From Acinetobacter brisouii CIP 110357 (GTDB lineage: Bacteria > Pseudomonadota > Gammaproteobacteria > Pseudomonadales > Moraxellaceae): a stretch of 39,901 bases of DNA. The DNA lies in the NCBI RefSeq assembly GCF_000488275.1, contig NZ_KI530767.1:1-39901 (forward strand), read 5' to 3'. Shown piece by piece: positions 33,410 through 39,901 of the stretch. A program made the translations under genes and the position numbers. Each line of letters begins with the position of its first letter. Position 1 is the first letter of the stretch. Under the pieces are notes generated by a model. That model did not search any database. It was not told where the DNA came from and saw only the letters and a program-made list of their open reading frames with translations.

Positions 33410-33807
33410 ACTATCCAAGCTTAGGCGCTGGCTTAGCCATGCTTGCCGCATTTTCTGCATATATTGATCAGGGTAGCGCTAATGCTACCCTTGTTTTTTA
33501 TAGTGATAGCAAGCCATCCAGCATAGATACCGCAGCAGATTCCAGCAAAGCATTGGTAACGCTCACACTGCCTAAACCTTCACTGAAACAAACCAATACT
33601 GACAGTATTAATTTACAACCAACAGACACGGCACTTGTCACAACCGCAGGCTTAGCAACATGGGCGCGGCTATACAATGGCAATGGCTTGGCGATTATGG
33701 ATTTCACCGTTGGAAGTGATATTACTCTCTTAAATAATAACTTAGCCGAAGGTAGCGCAGTCAATCTTACATCGCTGAAGCTAAAACCTTATTTGGGTGC
33801 TGAATAA
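33406..33807 (+). CDS. Small tail-tip protein
   Basis: A 133-residue protein, rich in Ala, Ser, Thr and Leu; beta-strand pattern 'ALVTTAGLATWARLYNGNG' and 'LNNNLAEGSAVNLTSLKLKP'. No membrane helix apart from the weak 'LGAGLAMLAAFSAYI'. It overlaps the previous stop by 4 bases and precedes the hub-like gene. Family unknown; structural role by context. Confidence 0.65.
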   Translation: MNYPSLGAGLAMLAAFSAYIDQGSANATLVFYSDSKPSSIDTAADSSKALVTLTLPKPSLKQTNTDSINLQPTDTALVTTAGLATWARLYNGNGLAIMDFTVGSDITLLNNNLAEGSAVNLTSLKLKPYLGAE

Positions 33808-33818
33808 GGGGGTAAAAT

Positions 33819-35843
33819 GTGGGTGTTATTCCAGATGACCTAGATGGATTAAATATCACTTTAGAATTTGAGGATGAGGCCACCGAATCATCAGATTTAG
33901 AGTTTAACGATGGTTCAGGCGTTGTATTAGATTTTGAAGAACTTGCCACAGGTTCAACCGATTTAGAGTTTATAGATAATGAACTCATCATCACAACAGG
34001 TACGCTAGATGCTTATGTTGATTTAGGCATTTTAAGTGATATACAGGCGCTTAATGTCAATACAGGACAGCTTGAGGCAAGTGTTGATCTTGGCATATAT
34101 GCAGATTTTACAGATGGTAAAACACTGGTCACAGGCTCACTGGATGCTTTTGTCAATCTGTCATGTATTGCTGATATACAAGCCCATTTCGATATTAACT
34201 TTAACTTGGGTTTAAGTCTTGGATTTACAGCAGGCTACCAAAGCGCCACAGCACATATTCAGGCTTTAGCAATACCGTGGCAGAAACCAATACATAAGGC
34301 GCTATTACGCGCCTTTTCTTTTGCACGTAGTCTAGGAATAGGTAACGGCGTTTCAATCGAATATGAGCGAACCACAACGCTTAGCCGCACTGTAAAAACC
34401 ACATTTGAAAAAGCGATAGGCTTACAACCTTCTGTTTTTATTGCGTGGCAAGTAGATGAAGCTATTCGATTAAAGCAGGCATTGCCGTGGCAAGCCGCTA
34501 AACAAACATACCAGGATACCGCCGTTCATTGGGTTGAACTAGAACACCAGCGCAAAGCGTTTACATATTCGCATGAAGTGGCCCAAGTCTTTGAAAAGCA
34601 CTATTCATTTGAGTTCGACAAGGGTCTTGAGCTGATTACCTCTAGTTCAATCGATTGGGAACATGGACAGGCTATTTATTACAGAAAACATGCCGTTGAT
34701 CCGTGGCCCGATCCAGTAACACCAGAATATGAAGGTACAGGCGATTTTGATTTTCAATGTTTATGCATAGATGTGGATGCAGATAACATCATTTTAGATT
34801 TTGGAAATGATGATTGTATTCCGCAGATTGCACCAGTCCAAGGTTGGCATATTGTGAATGATGTACAAATTACAAGAGAAGATACGGGCGAAATTATCCA
34901 TGTTTTAAATGGTCGTGTTGGTTCTGATCGCTCTAAATGGTGCTGGGACTTCAGCTTAACTGTGCCAGCAAGTCAGATCAATAAAACACGTAGTACCGAT
35001 GGCAATCCCGTTGTTTTAATTGTATCGATAAATGGCAAGAATTATCGAATGTTAGTTGAAGATCGCTCACAATCGATTCAATTTGCAAATAATACCTATA
35101 CCGTGACTGGACGAAGCCCAACGGCGCTACTTGCTGGGCCAGCATCACCAACACGGACATTTGCACAGGAAAATGAAAGAACGTCTGTGCAGTTGGTTCA
35201 GGCAGAATTAGACCGTGTGAATAGCACAATTGCTTTGAATTGGGAGTTAATAGATGCACTTGGCTGGATTGTGCCAGCAGGGAGCTTTTCTTATTCAAAT
35301 TTAACGCCTATAGCGGCAATTAAGCTGATTGCAGAGGCAGGCGGTGGCTTTGTTTATAGTGAGCCTGATAGCAATGTTTTAAGCATCAAATCACAGTATA
35401 AAAAAACGTACTGGGATGCGATTGAAATGTCTGAGTATGACCGTATTGTGCCTGCTTCTATAGCAACAAATATCGGTATTAGTGACACAGATTACCCTAA
35501 ATATAACGCCGTTTGGCTCACAAACGATAAAACAGGTGATGCATATAAAATCGTTAAAACGGGTACAGATGGCGCAACACAGTACGAAACCCAAAATAAT
35601 CCACTTTATACGGCTGCTTCTGCCTACGGTAATGCTGGTAAGGCATTTCTAGCTAAAGCTGGATTGGTTGAAGTCCATACTCTACAGATGCCAATTTCTC
35701 AAACTGTAGGTCATTGTGAGCTTGGTGAAATCCTAGCTTATGACGGCGAATGGTGGGGCATTGTCGATAAAGTGGACATCTCTTTTACATACGACAAAGT
35801 TATTCAGACTGTTGAAGTTGAAAGGGTGGTGACAGATGAGTAA
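33819..35843 (+). CDS. Large tail-tip / baseplate hub-like protein
   Basis: A 674-residue protein with a GTG start (GGGGG 6-10 bases upstream). The N-terminus has duplicated acidic strands (about 15-30 and 37-53) and three repeats like 'TGTLDAYVDLGILSDIQA' (about 60-76, 82-97, 105-122). The C-terminal half (about 330-674), with 'VSINGKNYRMLVEDRSQS', 'PIAAIKLIAEAGGGFVYSEP' and 'HCELGEILAYDGEWWGIV', resembles tail hub proteins (gp27/gpD-like). It would sit at the tail tip around the exit channel. Confidence 0.65.
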   Translation: MGVIPDDLDGLNITLEFEDEATESSDLEFNDGSGVVLDFEELATGSTDLEFIDNELIITTGTLDAYVDLGILSDIQALNVNTGQLEASVDLGIYADFTDGKTLVTGSLDAFVNLSCIADIQAHFDINFNLGLSLGFTAGYQSATAHIQALAIPWQKPIHKALLRAFSFARSLGIGNGVSIEYERTTTLSRTVKTTFEKAIGLQPSVFIAWQVDEAIRLKQALPWQAAKQTYQDTAVHWVELEHQRKAFTYSHEVAQVFEKHYSFEFDKGLELITSSSIDWEHGQAIYYRKHAVDPWPDPVTPEYEGTGDFDFQCLCIDVDADNIILDFGNDDCIPQIAPVQGWHIVNDVQITREDTGEIIHVLNGRVGSDRSKWCWDFSLTVPASQINKTRSTDGNPVVLIVSINGKNYRMLVEDRSQSIQFANNTYTVTGRSPTALLAGPASPTRTFAQENERTSVQLVQAELDRVNSTIALNWELIDALGWIVPAGSFSYSNLTPIAAIKLIAEAGGGFVYSEPDSNVLSIKSQYKKTYWDAIEMSEYDRIVPASIATNIGISDTDYPKYNAVWLTNDKTGDAYKIVKTGTDGATQYETQNNPLYTAASAYGNAGKAFLAKAGLVEVHTLQMPISQTVGHCELGEILAYDGEWWGIVDKVDISFTYDKVIQTVEVERVVTDE

Positions 35844-36066
35844 CCCATATCAAAAGTTTTTAGATTTATTGCCTAAAACTCCTGAATTTATAGGGAATGT
35901 CACCAGTGCAGACCACCCCAATTACAAGGTTTTAGTTGTAGATGGTACAGGTACTTTGTTATGTACCAGTGCAGTTAAATTTAGTGTCGGTGATCGTGTT
36001 TATATCGCTGGCACTGAAATAAAGCGAAGTGCGCCGACTGGAACGGTTGGACGCATAGAAGTTTAA
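35836..36066 (+). CDS. Small tail-tip protein
   Basis: A 76-residue protein with a compact OB-like beta pattern: 'FIGNVTSADHPNYKVLVVDGTGTLL' and 'FSVGDRVYIAGTEI'. That pattern is seen in small baseplate spike-associated proteins. The 8-base overlap with the hub-like gene suggests a partner. Last structural gene. Confidence 0.65.
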   Translation: MSNPYQKFLDLLPKTPEFIGNVTSADHPNYKVLVVDGTGTLLCTSAVKFSVGDRVYIAGTEIKRSAPTGTVGRIEV

Positions 36067-36083
36067 TTCAATCAACCATTATG

Positions 36084-36110
36084 GCCCTGCTTATAGCAGG
36101 GCTTTTTTTA
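36084..36110 (+). terminator. Terminator before the lysozyme gene
   Basis: Stem GCCCTGC / GCAGGGC, loop TTATA, T-run. Confidence 0.88.
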
Positions 36111-36128
36111 TGCATACAGGAAAGAAAT

Positions 36129-36752
36129 ATGAGCGTTGATCAAACTCAACAAATCGCACAAATGTACACATGGTTAAGAGCTATGTCGGGCGGTACGTTA
36201 TCACAAGCCCAAGTTACCGCAGGTGATGCCGTAATTGAAAAGAATGGCCTTACTGTTTTTGCTCAAATGATTGGCTTTGAATTACCAAAGGCCCAAGCAG
36301 TTACAGGACAACATGATATTTCAGACAATGGTTATGCCTTGATCCGACAGTCTGAAGGTTTACGAACAACAGCATATCTTGATACTGGTGGAGTGTGGAC
36401 AATTGGCTATGGAACAATCAAATATCCAGATGGTAAATCAGTCAAAAAAGGCGATAGCTGTACTCAGGCACAAGCTGAGTTATGGTTAAAAAATGATTGT
36501 GAATGGGTAGACCAATGCCTAGATAAATATATCAAAGTCAATGTGACTCAAAATCAGTTTGATGCCTTGGCTAGTTTTGTTTACAACGTTGGTCAAACAT
36601 CATTTGTAAAAAGTACATTACTGACATTATTAAACCAATCAAATTTTTCTGCTACGGCCAATCAATTTGATCGTTGGGTATTTGACAATGGTAAACGAGT
36701 TCAAGGTTTGGTTAATCGCCGTGTAGCTGAAAAGGGGCTATTTTTAAAATGA
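36129..36752 (+). CDS. Endolysin, T4-type lysozyme (GH24)
   Basis: A 207-residue muramidase. The GH24 domain starts about residue 66 with 'GYALIRQSEGLRTTAYLDTGGVWTIGYGT'; Glu76, Asp85 and Thr91 have the same spacing as T4 lysozyme Glu11, Asp20 and Thr26, so the catalytic site is intact. Residues 1-65 are an extra N-terminal region of unknown role, without a signal peptide, so release should need a holin. Start ATG 36129 has AGGAAAG. It cuts peptidoglycan at the end of infection. Confidence 0.92.
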   Translation: MSVDQTQQIAQMYTWLRAMSGGTLSQAQVTAGDAVIEKNGLTVFAQMIGFELPKAQAVTGQHDISDNGYALIRQSEGLRTTAYLDTGGVWTIGYGTIKYPDGKSVKKGDSCTQAQAELWLKNDCEWVDQCLDKYIKVNVTQNQFDALASFVYNVGQTSFVKSTLLTLLNQSNFSATANQFDRWVFDNGKRVQGLVNRRVAEKGLFLK

Positions 36753-36883
36753 TAGATGCATTCTTAGGAAAGTTTTATAAGTACATAATATTGATACTTA
36801 TATTCATTTTAATGGCTTTATTGCTCTGGACAAATCATGTACAAAGCAAGCTAGATTCGTCTGAAGCAAAATGTACAACATAA
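36749..36883 (+). CDS. 44-residue membrane peptide after the lysozyme
   Basis: The frame begins MIDAFLGKFYKYIILILIF and has one membrane helix (about 11-27) and a short polar tail with one cysteine. Its ATG overlaps the lysozyme stop (ATGA), which supports translation. It could be a pinholin, antiholin or reduced spanin; size and place fit a lysis accessory. Confidence 0.55.
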   Translation: MIDAFLGKFYKYIILILIFILMALLLWTNHVQSKLDSSEAKCTT

Positions 36884-36963
36884 TTTTTATTTTCTTTCAT
36901 AAAGATCAACTTAGGCAAAAAATATTTATATTTTTTATGTTGTTATTTATATTCAATATAAAT

Positions 36964-36986
36964 AAAGCCAGCATATAGCTGGCTTT
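36964..36986. terminator. Bidirectional terminator between lysis and partition genes
   Basis: Stem AAAGCCAGC / GCTGGCTTT around ATATA, between convergent genes. It has the same stem-loop as the repressor terminator at 4051-4073. The rest of 36884-36989 is AT-rich, without a gene. Confidence 0.8.
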
Positions 36987-36989
36987 TTA

Positions 36990-37403
36990 TTAATCTTTAA
37001 CATCAAAACCAAGCTTTTTAAGCTTTGATTTTGTGTATTGATCCAGTGCTTCAGTAAACAATGTCGTCTTGTTGATTTTCTTTCCTAGTAAGCGGTTTTT
37101 CTTGTCGTGCTGCAAGATGAAATCTAAACGCATTAACAACTCAAGCGGCAAATTCATAGAAACTTTTTCCGTAATTGCCTTTAGCTCATCCGCAGTTAAT
37201 GGTGTCCCTTCACGCCAAGGTTTAACCTCCTCCACTTCTTCCAATTCAATAGAATTAGGATTCGTTTGCTCGGCTAGGGCCGTATGCAACGGCGCACCAT
37301 TGATAATACGCTGTTGCTCTTTCTCTGCCTCTGTCAGTTCTGACTTGACAGATTCTTCACGGTTACGCCGTGGAAGTGTCTGCCCTCTTGTACTATTCGA
37401 CAT
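36990..37403 (-). CDS. ParB-like partition partner (ribbon-helix-helix)
   Basis: A 137-residue protein. The N-terminal half is disordered and charged (likely contacts ParA). The C-terminal part (about 84-132: 'VSMNLPLELLMRLDFILQHDK...KTTLFTEALDQYTK') has a strand followed by two helices, as in ribbon-helix-helix centromere-binding proteins such as ParG. The gene overlaps parA by 11 bases. It should bind a centromere and may also repress the par promoter. Confidence 0.72.
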   Translation of the reverse strand: MSNSTRGQTLPRRNREESVKSELTEAEKEQQRIINGAPLHTALAEQTNPNSIELEEVEEVKPWREGTPLTADELKAITEKVSMNLPLELLMRLDFILQHDKKNRLLGKKINKTTLFTEALDQYTKSKLKKLGFDVKD

Positions 37404-38055
37404 TCATCACCTCATTAAATAAATTTAAAAATTCATCTTTCGCAATATCAATATATTTCTTTTCGCGGTGATTCTCAGGCTCTAGCTCTGTAAGACCTTG
37501 ATAAGAATCATAAGCACGGCCATACCATGTACGATCCCCAATAATTGTATTAACTGATTCAATATTAGGTTCTTCGACAATTTCATTAATAGCACGGTCA
37601 ATTTCTGGTGTTGATCCAATATGTGGCTTACCAGTTACCACACCAATGACACGGGCCTTATTTTCGCGTGTTTTATTGATTGATGCGATTAAATCTACTG
37701 TATTGCGGAAACCCTCAATATTGCTATTTGCACCTACTTTTAATGGTACTAGAATCACATCAGCAACAACCATAGCGGAACGTAATTCCGCATTGTCATA
37801 ACCGCCTGCATCAATAACAACATGATCATATTCACGGCCAGCATTTTTTAACTCATCCAGTATATTTCCAGACATATAGTAAAACTTGCCTTGTTCTTCT
37901 GTGCGTTGTGAACTCCAAATGTCAGAAGCCGCCTTATTTGCGCTATCTAGATCAACACCAATCACAGCATTATTTTTTGCCAGTTCAGCAAGAAATGATG
38001 TTGCTAAAGATGTTTTACCGACACCGCCCTTTGAGTTTGCAATCAATAGAATCAT
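37393..38055 (-). CDS. parA: ParA partition ATPase (type Ib)
   Basis: A 220-residue MinD/ParA ATPase with deviant Walker A KGGVGKT (9-15), 'VIGVDLDSA' (Walker A') and Walker B 'YDHVVIDAGGYD' (about 76-87). It lacks the N-terminal helix-turn-helix of P1-type ParA, so it is the short type Ib form, with autoregulation by its partner rather than itself. It drives segregation of the plasmid prophage. Leader shared with rep (38068-38093). Confidence 0.92.
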   Translation of the reverse strand: MILLIANSKGGVGKTSLATSFLAELAKNNAVIGVDLDSANKAASDIWSSQRTEEQGKFYYMSGNILDELKNAGREYDHVVIDAGGYDNAELRSAMVVADVILVPLKVGANSNIEGFRNTVDLIASINKTRENKARVIGVVTGKPHIGSTPEIDRAINEIVEEPNIESVNTIIGDRTWYGRAYDSYQGLTELEPENHREKKYIDIAKDEFLNLFNEVMNVE

Positions 38056-38067
38056 TTATTTGTACCA

Positions 38068-38093
38068 TGTTTTGTGTGTGTGCATGAATACTA
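38068..38093 (-). promoter_or_regulatory. parA leader element shared with rep
   Basis: Minus-strand counterpart of 136-161 (24 of 26 identical), ending in ACACACAAAACA 12 bases before the parA ATG. Confidence 0.6.
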
Positions 38094-38118
38094 CTACATA
38101 GAAATATTAATATTCAAC

Positions 38119-38150
38119 CACATAAATATAAATACATTTATATTTATGTG
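38119..38150. repeat. Perfect 15-bp inverted repeat upstream of parA
   Basis: CACATAAATATAAAT and its exact complement are separated by two bases. It lies in the gap between the recombinase and parA, the usual place of a centromere (parS/parC) or par operator bound by a ribbon-helix-helix protein. It has no T-run and is A/T-rich, so a terminator is unlikely. Confidence 0.6.
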
Positions 38151-38160
38151 CATGAGTAAA

Positions 38161-38194
38161 TGAATATGTATAGATATATGGTAATACATATTCA
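38161..38194. repeat. Second inverted repeat upstream of parA
   Basis: TGAATATGTAT and its exact complement (11-bp arms) with a 12-base spacer. With 38119-38150 it fills most of the 176-base gap. Candidate centromere, par operator or recombinase site. Confidence 0.5.
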
Positions 38195-38231
38195 ATTTGT
38201 ATTATAAAAATAATATTTACTATTAGATAAG

Positions 38232-38813
38232 TTATTGACTAAGCTTTAAAACTTCATCTTTAAGCCTGTTTGGGTCTGAAACAAAATATTCTTGTGTTGT
38301 GTTTATTGATGTATGTCCCATAAGCTGCTTTATAGAATAAATATCAACATTCTTTCTTATAAGTCGTGTTGCAAATGAACGCCGTCCACTGTGCGAGCTT
38401 GCTTTTATCCCAGCTTTTTTATAAATACCAGCAATCATCCTTTGCATTGTATTTGCACTAAAGCCGCCACCTTTTTGAGATTCAAATAAAAAAAACTTTG
38501 GCTGTTTATGTTGGTGGGCCTTCTCAATGTATGCCAATAACTGATTAATCGTTTCCTGATCCATCAAGAATACTTCACGGTACTTGTTGCCTTTTGTATA
38601 TGCACCCAGCAAACGGATAGTTTGCTTAATTTGATTGCGTGTTACATCAAAAACGTCATCTAGGCGCAAAGAAGCCAATTCTTTAGCCCGTAGGCCCAAA
38701 TAGTGCGAAAACAGCAACACAACACGATTACGCAGGGCATTAGCGCCGTTCTGGTATGACAGGACAAGGCTTAATTCATCCTCTGAAATAAAAGGGGCTT
38801 TACCGTTTTTCAT
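38232..38813 (-). CDS. Tyrosine recombinase, catalytic domain only
   Basis: A 193-residue recombinase. All catalytic residues are present: Arg42 (GLRAKEL), Lys74, His141-x-x-Arg144 (HSGRRSF), His167 (LMGHTS) and Tyr176 (TQEYF). The N-terminal SAM-like core-binding domain of phage integrases and XerC/D is missing, as in FimB-type proteins. In an element that replicates as a plasmid, resolving multimers is a more likely role than integration. Start region has a weak ribosome site. I find no attP core. Confidence 0.85.
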   Translation of the reverse strand: MKNGKAPFISEDELSLVLSYQNGANALRNRVVLLFSHYLGLRAKELASLRLDDVFDVTRNQIKQTIRLLGAYTKGNKYREVFLMDQETINQLLAYIEKAHQHKQPKFFLFESQKGGGFSANTMQRMIAGIYKKAGIKASSHSGRRSFATRLIRKNVDIYSIKQLMGHTSINTTQEYFVSDPNRLKDEVLKLSQ

Positions 38814-38858
38814 AGCGATTATTGGTATTGTTTTTAGGTTAAAACAATCATAAATAAA

Positions 38859-38890
38859 AAATGCCCTAAAATATACATTTTAGGGCATTT
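38859..38890. terminator. Strong hairpin terminator
   Basis: Perfect 14-bp arms, AAATGCCCTAAAAT and complement, loop ATAC, 16 bases past the stop of the gene at 38907. Confidence 0.85.
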
Positions 38891-38906
38891 ATCTAGTGGT
38901 ATTTTC

Positions 38907-39140
38907 TTATGGCTTAAATTCTTTACCCAGCCATTCACCTGCAAGGCTCTCTAGTGCAAATTGCACTGCATACGGCGCTTTTCTATATGTTTCGCTTGCT
39001 GTATCTGACATGTAATAGCGCATTGTCCTTTCAGTGATACCGATGATATGGGCTGCTTTACGCTGGCTAACATTGGCCTTATCAACTAAGTAACGAAGAT
39101 AACTAGGATCAGGATTATAGTTATTGCTATCAGGAATCAT
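38907..39140 (-). CDS. Small helix-turn-helix regulator
   Basis: A 77-residue protein with a helix-turn-helix about 23-47 ('NVSQRKAAHIIGITERTMRYYMSD'), the form found in small phage regulators that bind via a tyrosine-rich recognition helix. AAGGTAA precedes the ATG. It lies near the origin and the recombinase and may regulate either. Flanked by its own terminator. Confidence 0.7.
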   Translation of the reverse strand: MIPDSNNYNPDPSYLRYLVDKANVSQRKAAHIIGITERTMRYYMSDTASETYRKAPYAVQFALESLAGEWLGKEFKP

Positions 39141-39161
39141 GTTATTACCTTTTGTTCTAGT

Positions 39162-39186
39162 GAAAAAAAGGAGGGATTTTGCCCTC
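39162..39186 (-). terminator. Terminator of the gene at 39192
   Basis: On the minus strand: GAGGG / CCCTC, loop CAAAAT, then a run of Ts. Confidence 0.75.
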
Positions 39187-39191
39187 GTTGC

Positions 39192-39467
39192 TTATTGTAA
39201 TGATGTAACGGTTAAGAAGTCTGCTTGATCGTAATCCATGTTATATAAATCATAATCAAATGATTGATTTACTTTTCGCTTGAATGCTGAAAATTCGCTG
39301 TTATCTGCAATTACTAACGCATCTTTTAAAGAAAGATTTGTACAAATAATTTGGTTAGAAGAATGACAAAAAATTGTAAATGCATTGTTATCAAAAGTTG
39401 CTGTTAATCCTGCTGCTTCTGCTTCAATTTTAATAAATTCAATAGAGTAAGATTCAAATTTATTCAT
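39192..39467 (-). CDS. Small hypothetical protein beside the origin
   Basis: A 91-residue acidic protein ('NKFESYSIEFIKIEAEAAGL') with an alpha/beta pattern and an acidic end 'YDLYNMDYDQADF'. No family recognised. It has a good AGGTGA site and is nearest to the origin on the right side. Plasmid maintenance is possible by position only. Confidence 0.65.
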   Translation of the reverse strand: MNKFESYSIEFIKIEAEAAGLTATFDNNAFTIFCHSSNQIICTNLSLKDALVIADNSEFSAFKRKVNQSFDYDLYNMDYDQADFLTVTSLQ

Positions 39468-39901
39468 ATCATCACCTGTATGTGGTTTATTTCGCCTTAG
39501 CTTTATTGCTCGGCATGATTGTATTATAGGAATATTGTTCCTAAATTAAAAGTATTTTTATAAATTTATTTATATTTTTATTGTATAAATAAATATTTGC
39601 TTATTTTTTAAGTGCTATATGTGGTCAATTCATTAACATTTATGATCTTTAATGGCTTTTTTGTCGATATTACTGATAATTAATCTTATATTTTCAAATA
39701 AATACTTATATTTATTTATATGAAATATGTGTTGTTTGAAAAAGAAACAAAAAATAATTTTAAAAAGACAAGAAGCATCTTTCTTTAATTTCATATATTT
39801 CTATATTTCTATCTTTGTATTCCTCTGAAAGCCTTATACAGTAATGCTTTCAGCGTTTATATGTGGTCAATTCATTAACCATATATGGTCAAATCATTAA
39901 C
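39468..39901. other. Origin region, right part (no gene)
   Basis: A 434-base gene-free stretch, extremely AT-rich. It holds an isolated iteron (39616-39637), AT tracts (39544-39610, 39700-39720) suited to strand opening, a hairpin with 8-bp arms CTGAAAGC/GCTTTCAG (39825-39853) and iterons at 39858-39901 joining the array at 1-67. I did not find a convincing DnaA box. Confidence 0.75.
39858..39901. repeat. 44-bp direct repeat of the window start (iterons)
   Basis: Identical to positions 1-44. Either an assembly overlap from a circular molecule (then the unique length is 39857) or two real extra iterons. Confidence 0.9.

Larger units (their letters stand above)
464..38977. repeat. Dispersed hexamer ACGGCG / CGCCGT
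   Basis: Scanning by eye, I count 43 ACGGCG and 45 CGCCGT from 464 to 38972-38977, in both gene directions, in more than one codon frame (ACG GCG, xAC GGC Gxx, CGC CGT, xxC GCC GTx) and in at least five hairpins. Roughly eight would be expected by chance at about 40% G+C. The flanking bases vary, so the word itself is the unit. See findings. Confidence 0.75.

Noticed and set aside
33817..33843. ATG 33817 as start of the hub-like gene
   Set aside because: It is in another frame and meets a stop within nine codons; GTG 33819 with the GGGGG site is in frame.
39480..39540. XerC/XerD (dif-like) site near ATTTCGCCTTA
   Set aside because: Only one arm resembles the Acinetobacter plasmid sites; no matching second arm at the correct spacing.
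39830..39845. DnaA box TTATACAGT near 39835
   Set aside because: Too many mismatches to TTATCCACA to claim, and it lies within the loop of a hairpin.
1..39901. CRISPR arrays, tRNA genes, rRNA genes and insertion sequences
   Set aside because: No spacer-repeat periodicity beyond the iterons, no cloverleaf-like clusters noticed, and no transposase reading frame; tRNAs could be missed by eye.

Overview
The window looks like the complete, circular genome of a temperate siphophage that lives as a plasmid (a phage-plasmid). The last 44 bases repeat the first 44 exactly, and that repeat consists of replication iterons next to a Rep_3-family initiator gene. The DNA is AT-rich. The Rep_3 protein, the DUF2280/Mu-like head cluster and the overall style suggest Acinetobacter or a close Moraxellaceae relative; this is inferred from family knowledge and was not confirmed by a search.

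Layout. (1) Plasmid core, spanning both window ends (about 36.9-39.9 kb and 1-1.3 kb): iterons, rep, a ParA ATPase with a ribbon-helix-helix partner, a catalytic-domain-only tyrosine recombinase and two small genes. (2) Leftward early operon (3796 to 1468): a small membrane protein, a Sak4-like recombination ATPase and four small proteins. (3) Immunity region (3.9-5.2 kb): a CI-like repressor flanked by promoters PL, PRM and PR, each overlapping the same 9-base word ATAAACAAA, with a small Cro-like gene opposite. (4) Rightward early operon (5.2-9.0 kb): a C5-cytosine methyltransferase, a PD-(D/E)XK-like nuclease, a Q-like zinc-finger antiterminator, a Lar-like anti-restriction protein and small genes. 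(5) A late control gap (9.02-9.41 kb) with a good sigma70 promoter followed about 70 bases later by an intrinsic terminator, as at lambda PR'-tR'. (6) A 27-kb late operon, all rightward: holin-like membrane proteins, a metallopeptidase, the terminase pair, a Mu-like portal, MuF, protease/scaffold, lambda-like decoration and capsid proteins, Mu-like head-tail connectors, tail tube, tape measure, tail tip and fibre proteins, a T4-type lysozyme and a small membrane peptide.

How it fits together. As a prophage the element would replicate from the iterons through Rep, be partitioned by ParA/ParB, have multimers resolved by the recombinase, and keep lytic promoters shut through the repressor. The repressor has the S24 fold but appears to lack the catalytic serine, so ordinary RecA-driven cleavage is doubtful. 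On induction, PL and PR would make recombination, anti-restriction and Q proteins. Q would then carry polymerase through the late operon, which is interrupted by about seven intrinsic terminators beyond tR'. There are no phage primase, helicase or polymerase genes, so both lifestyles probably depend on Rep plus host replication enzymes.

The least explained signal is the hexamer ACGGCG/CGCCGT. I counted about 88 copies by eye, split almost evenly between strands, in genes of both directions, in several reading frames and inside terminators. The other three NCGGCG words occur only a handful of times.
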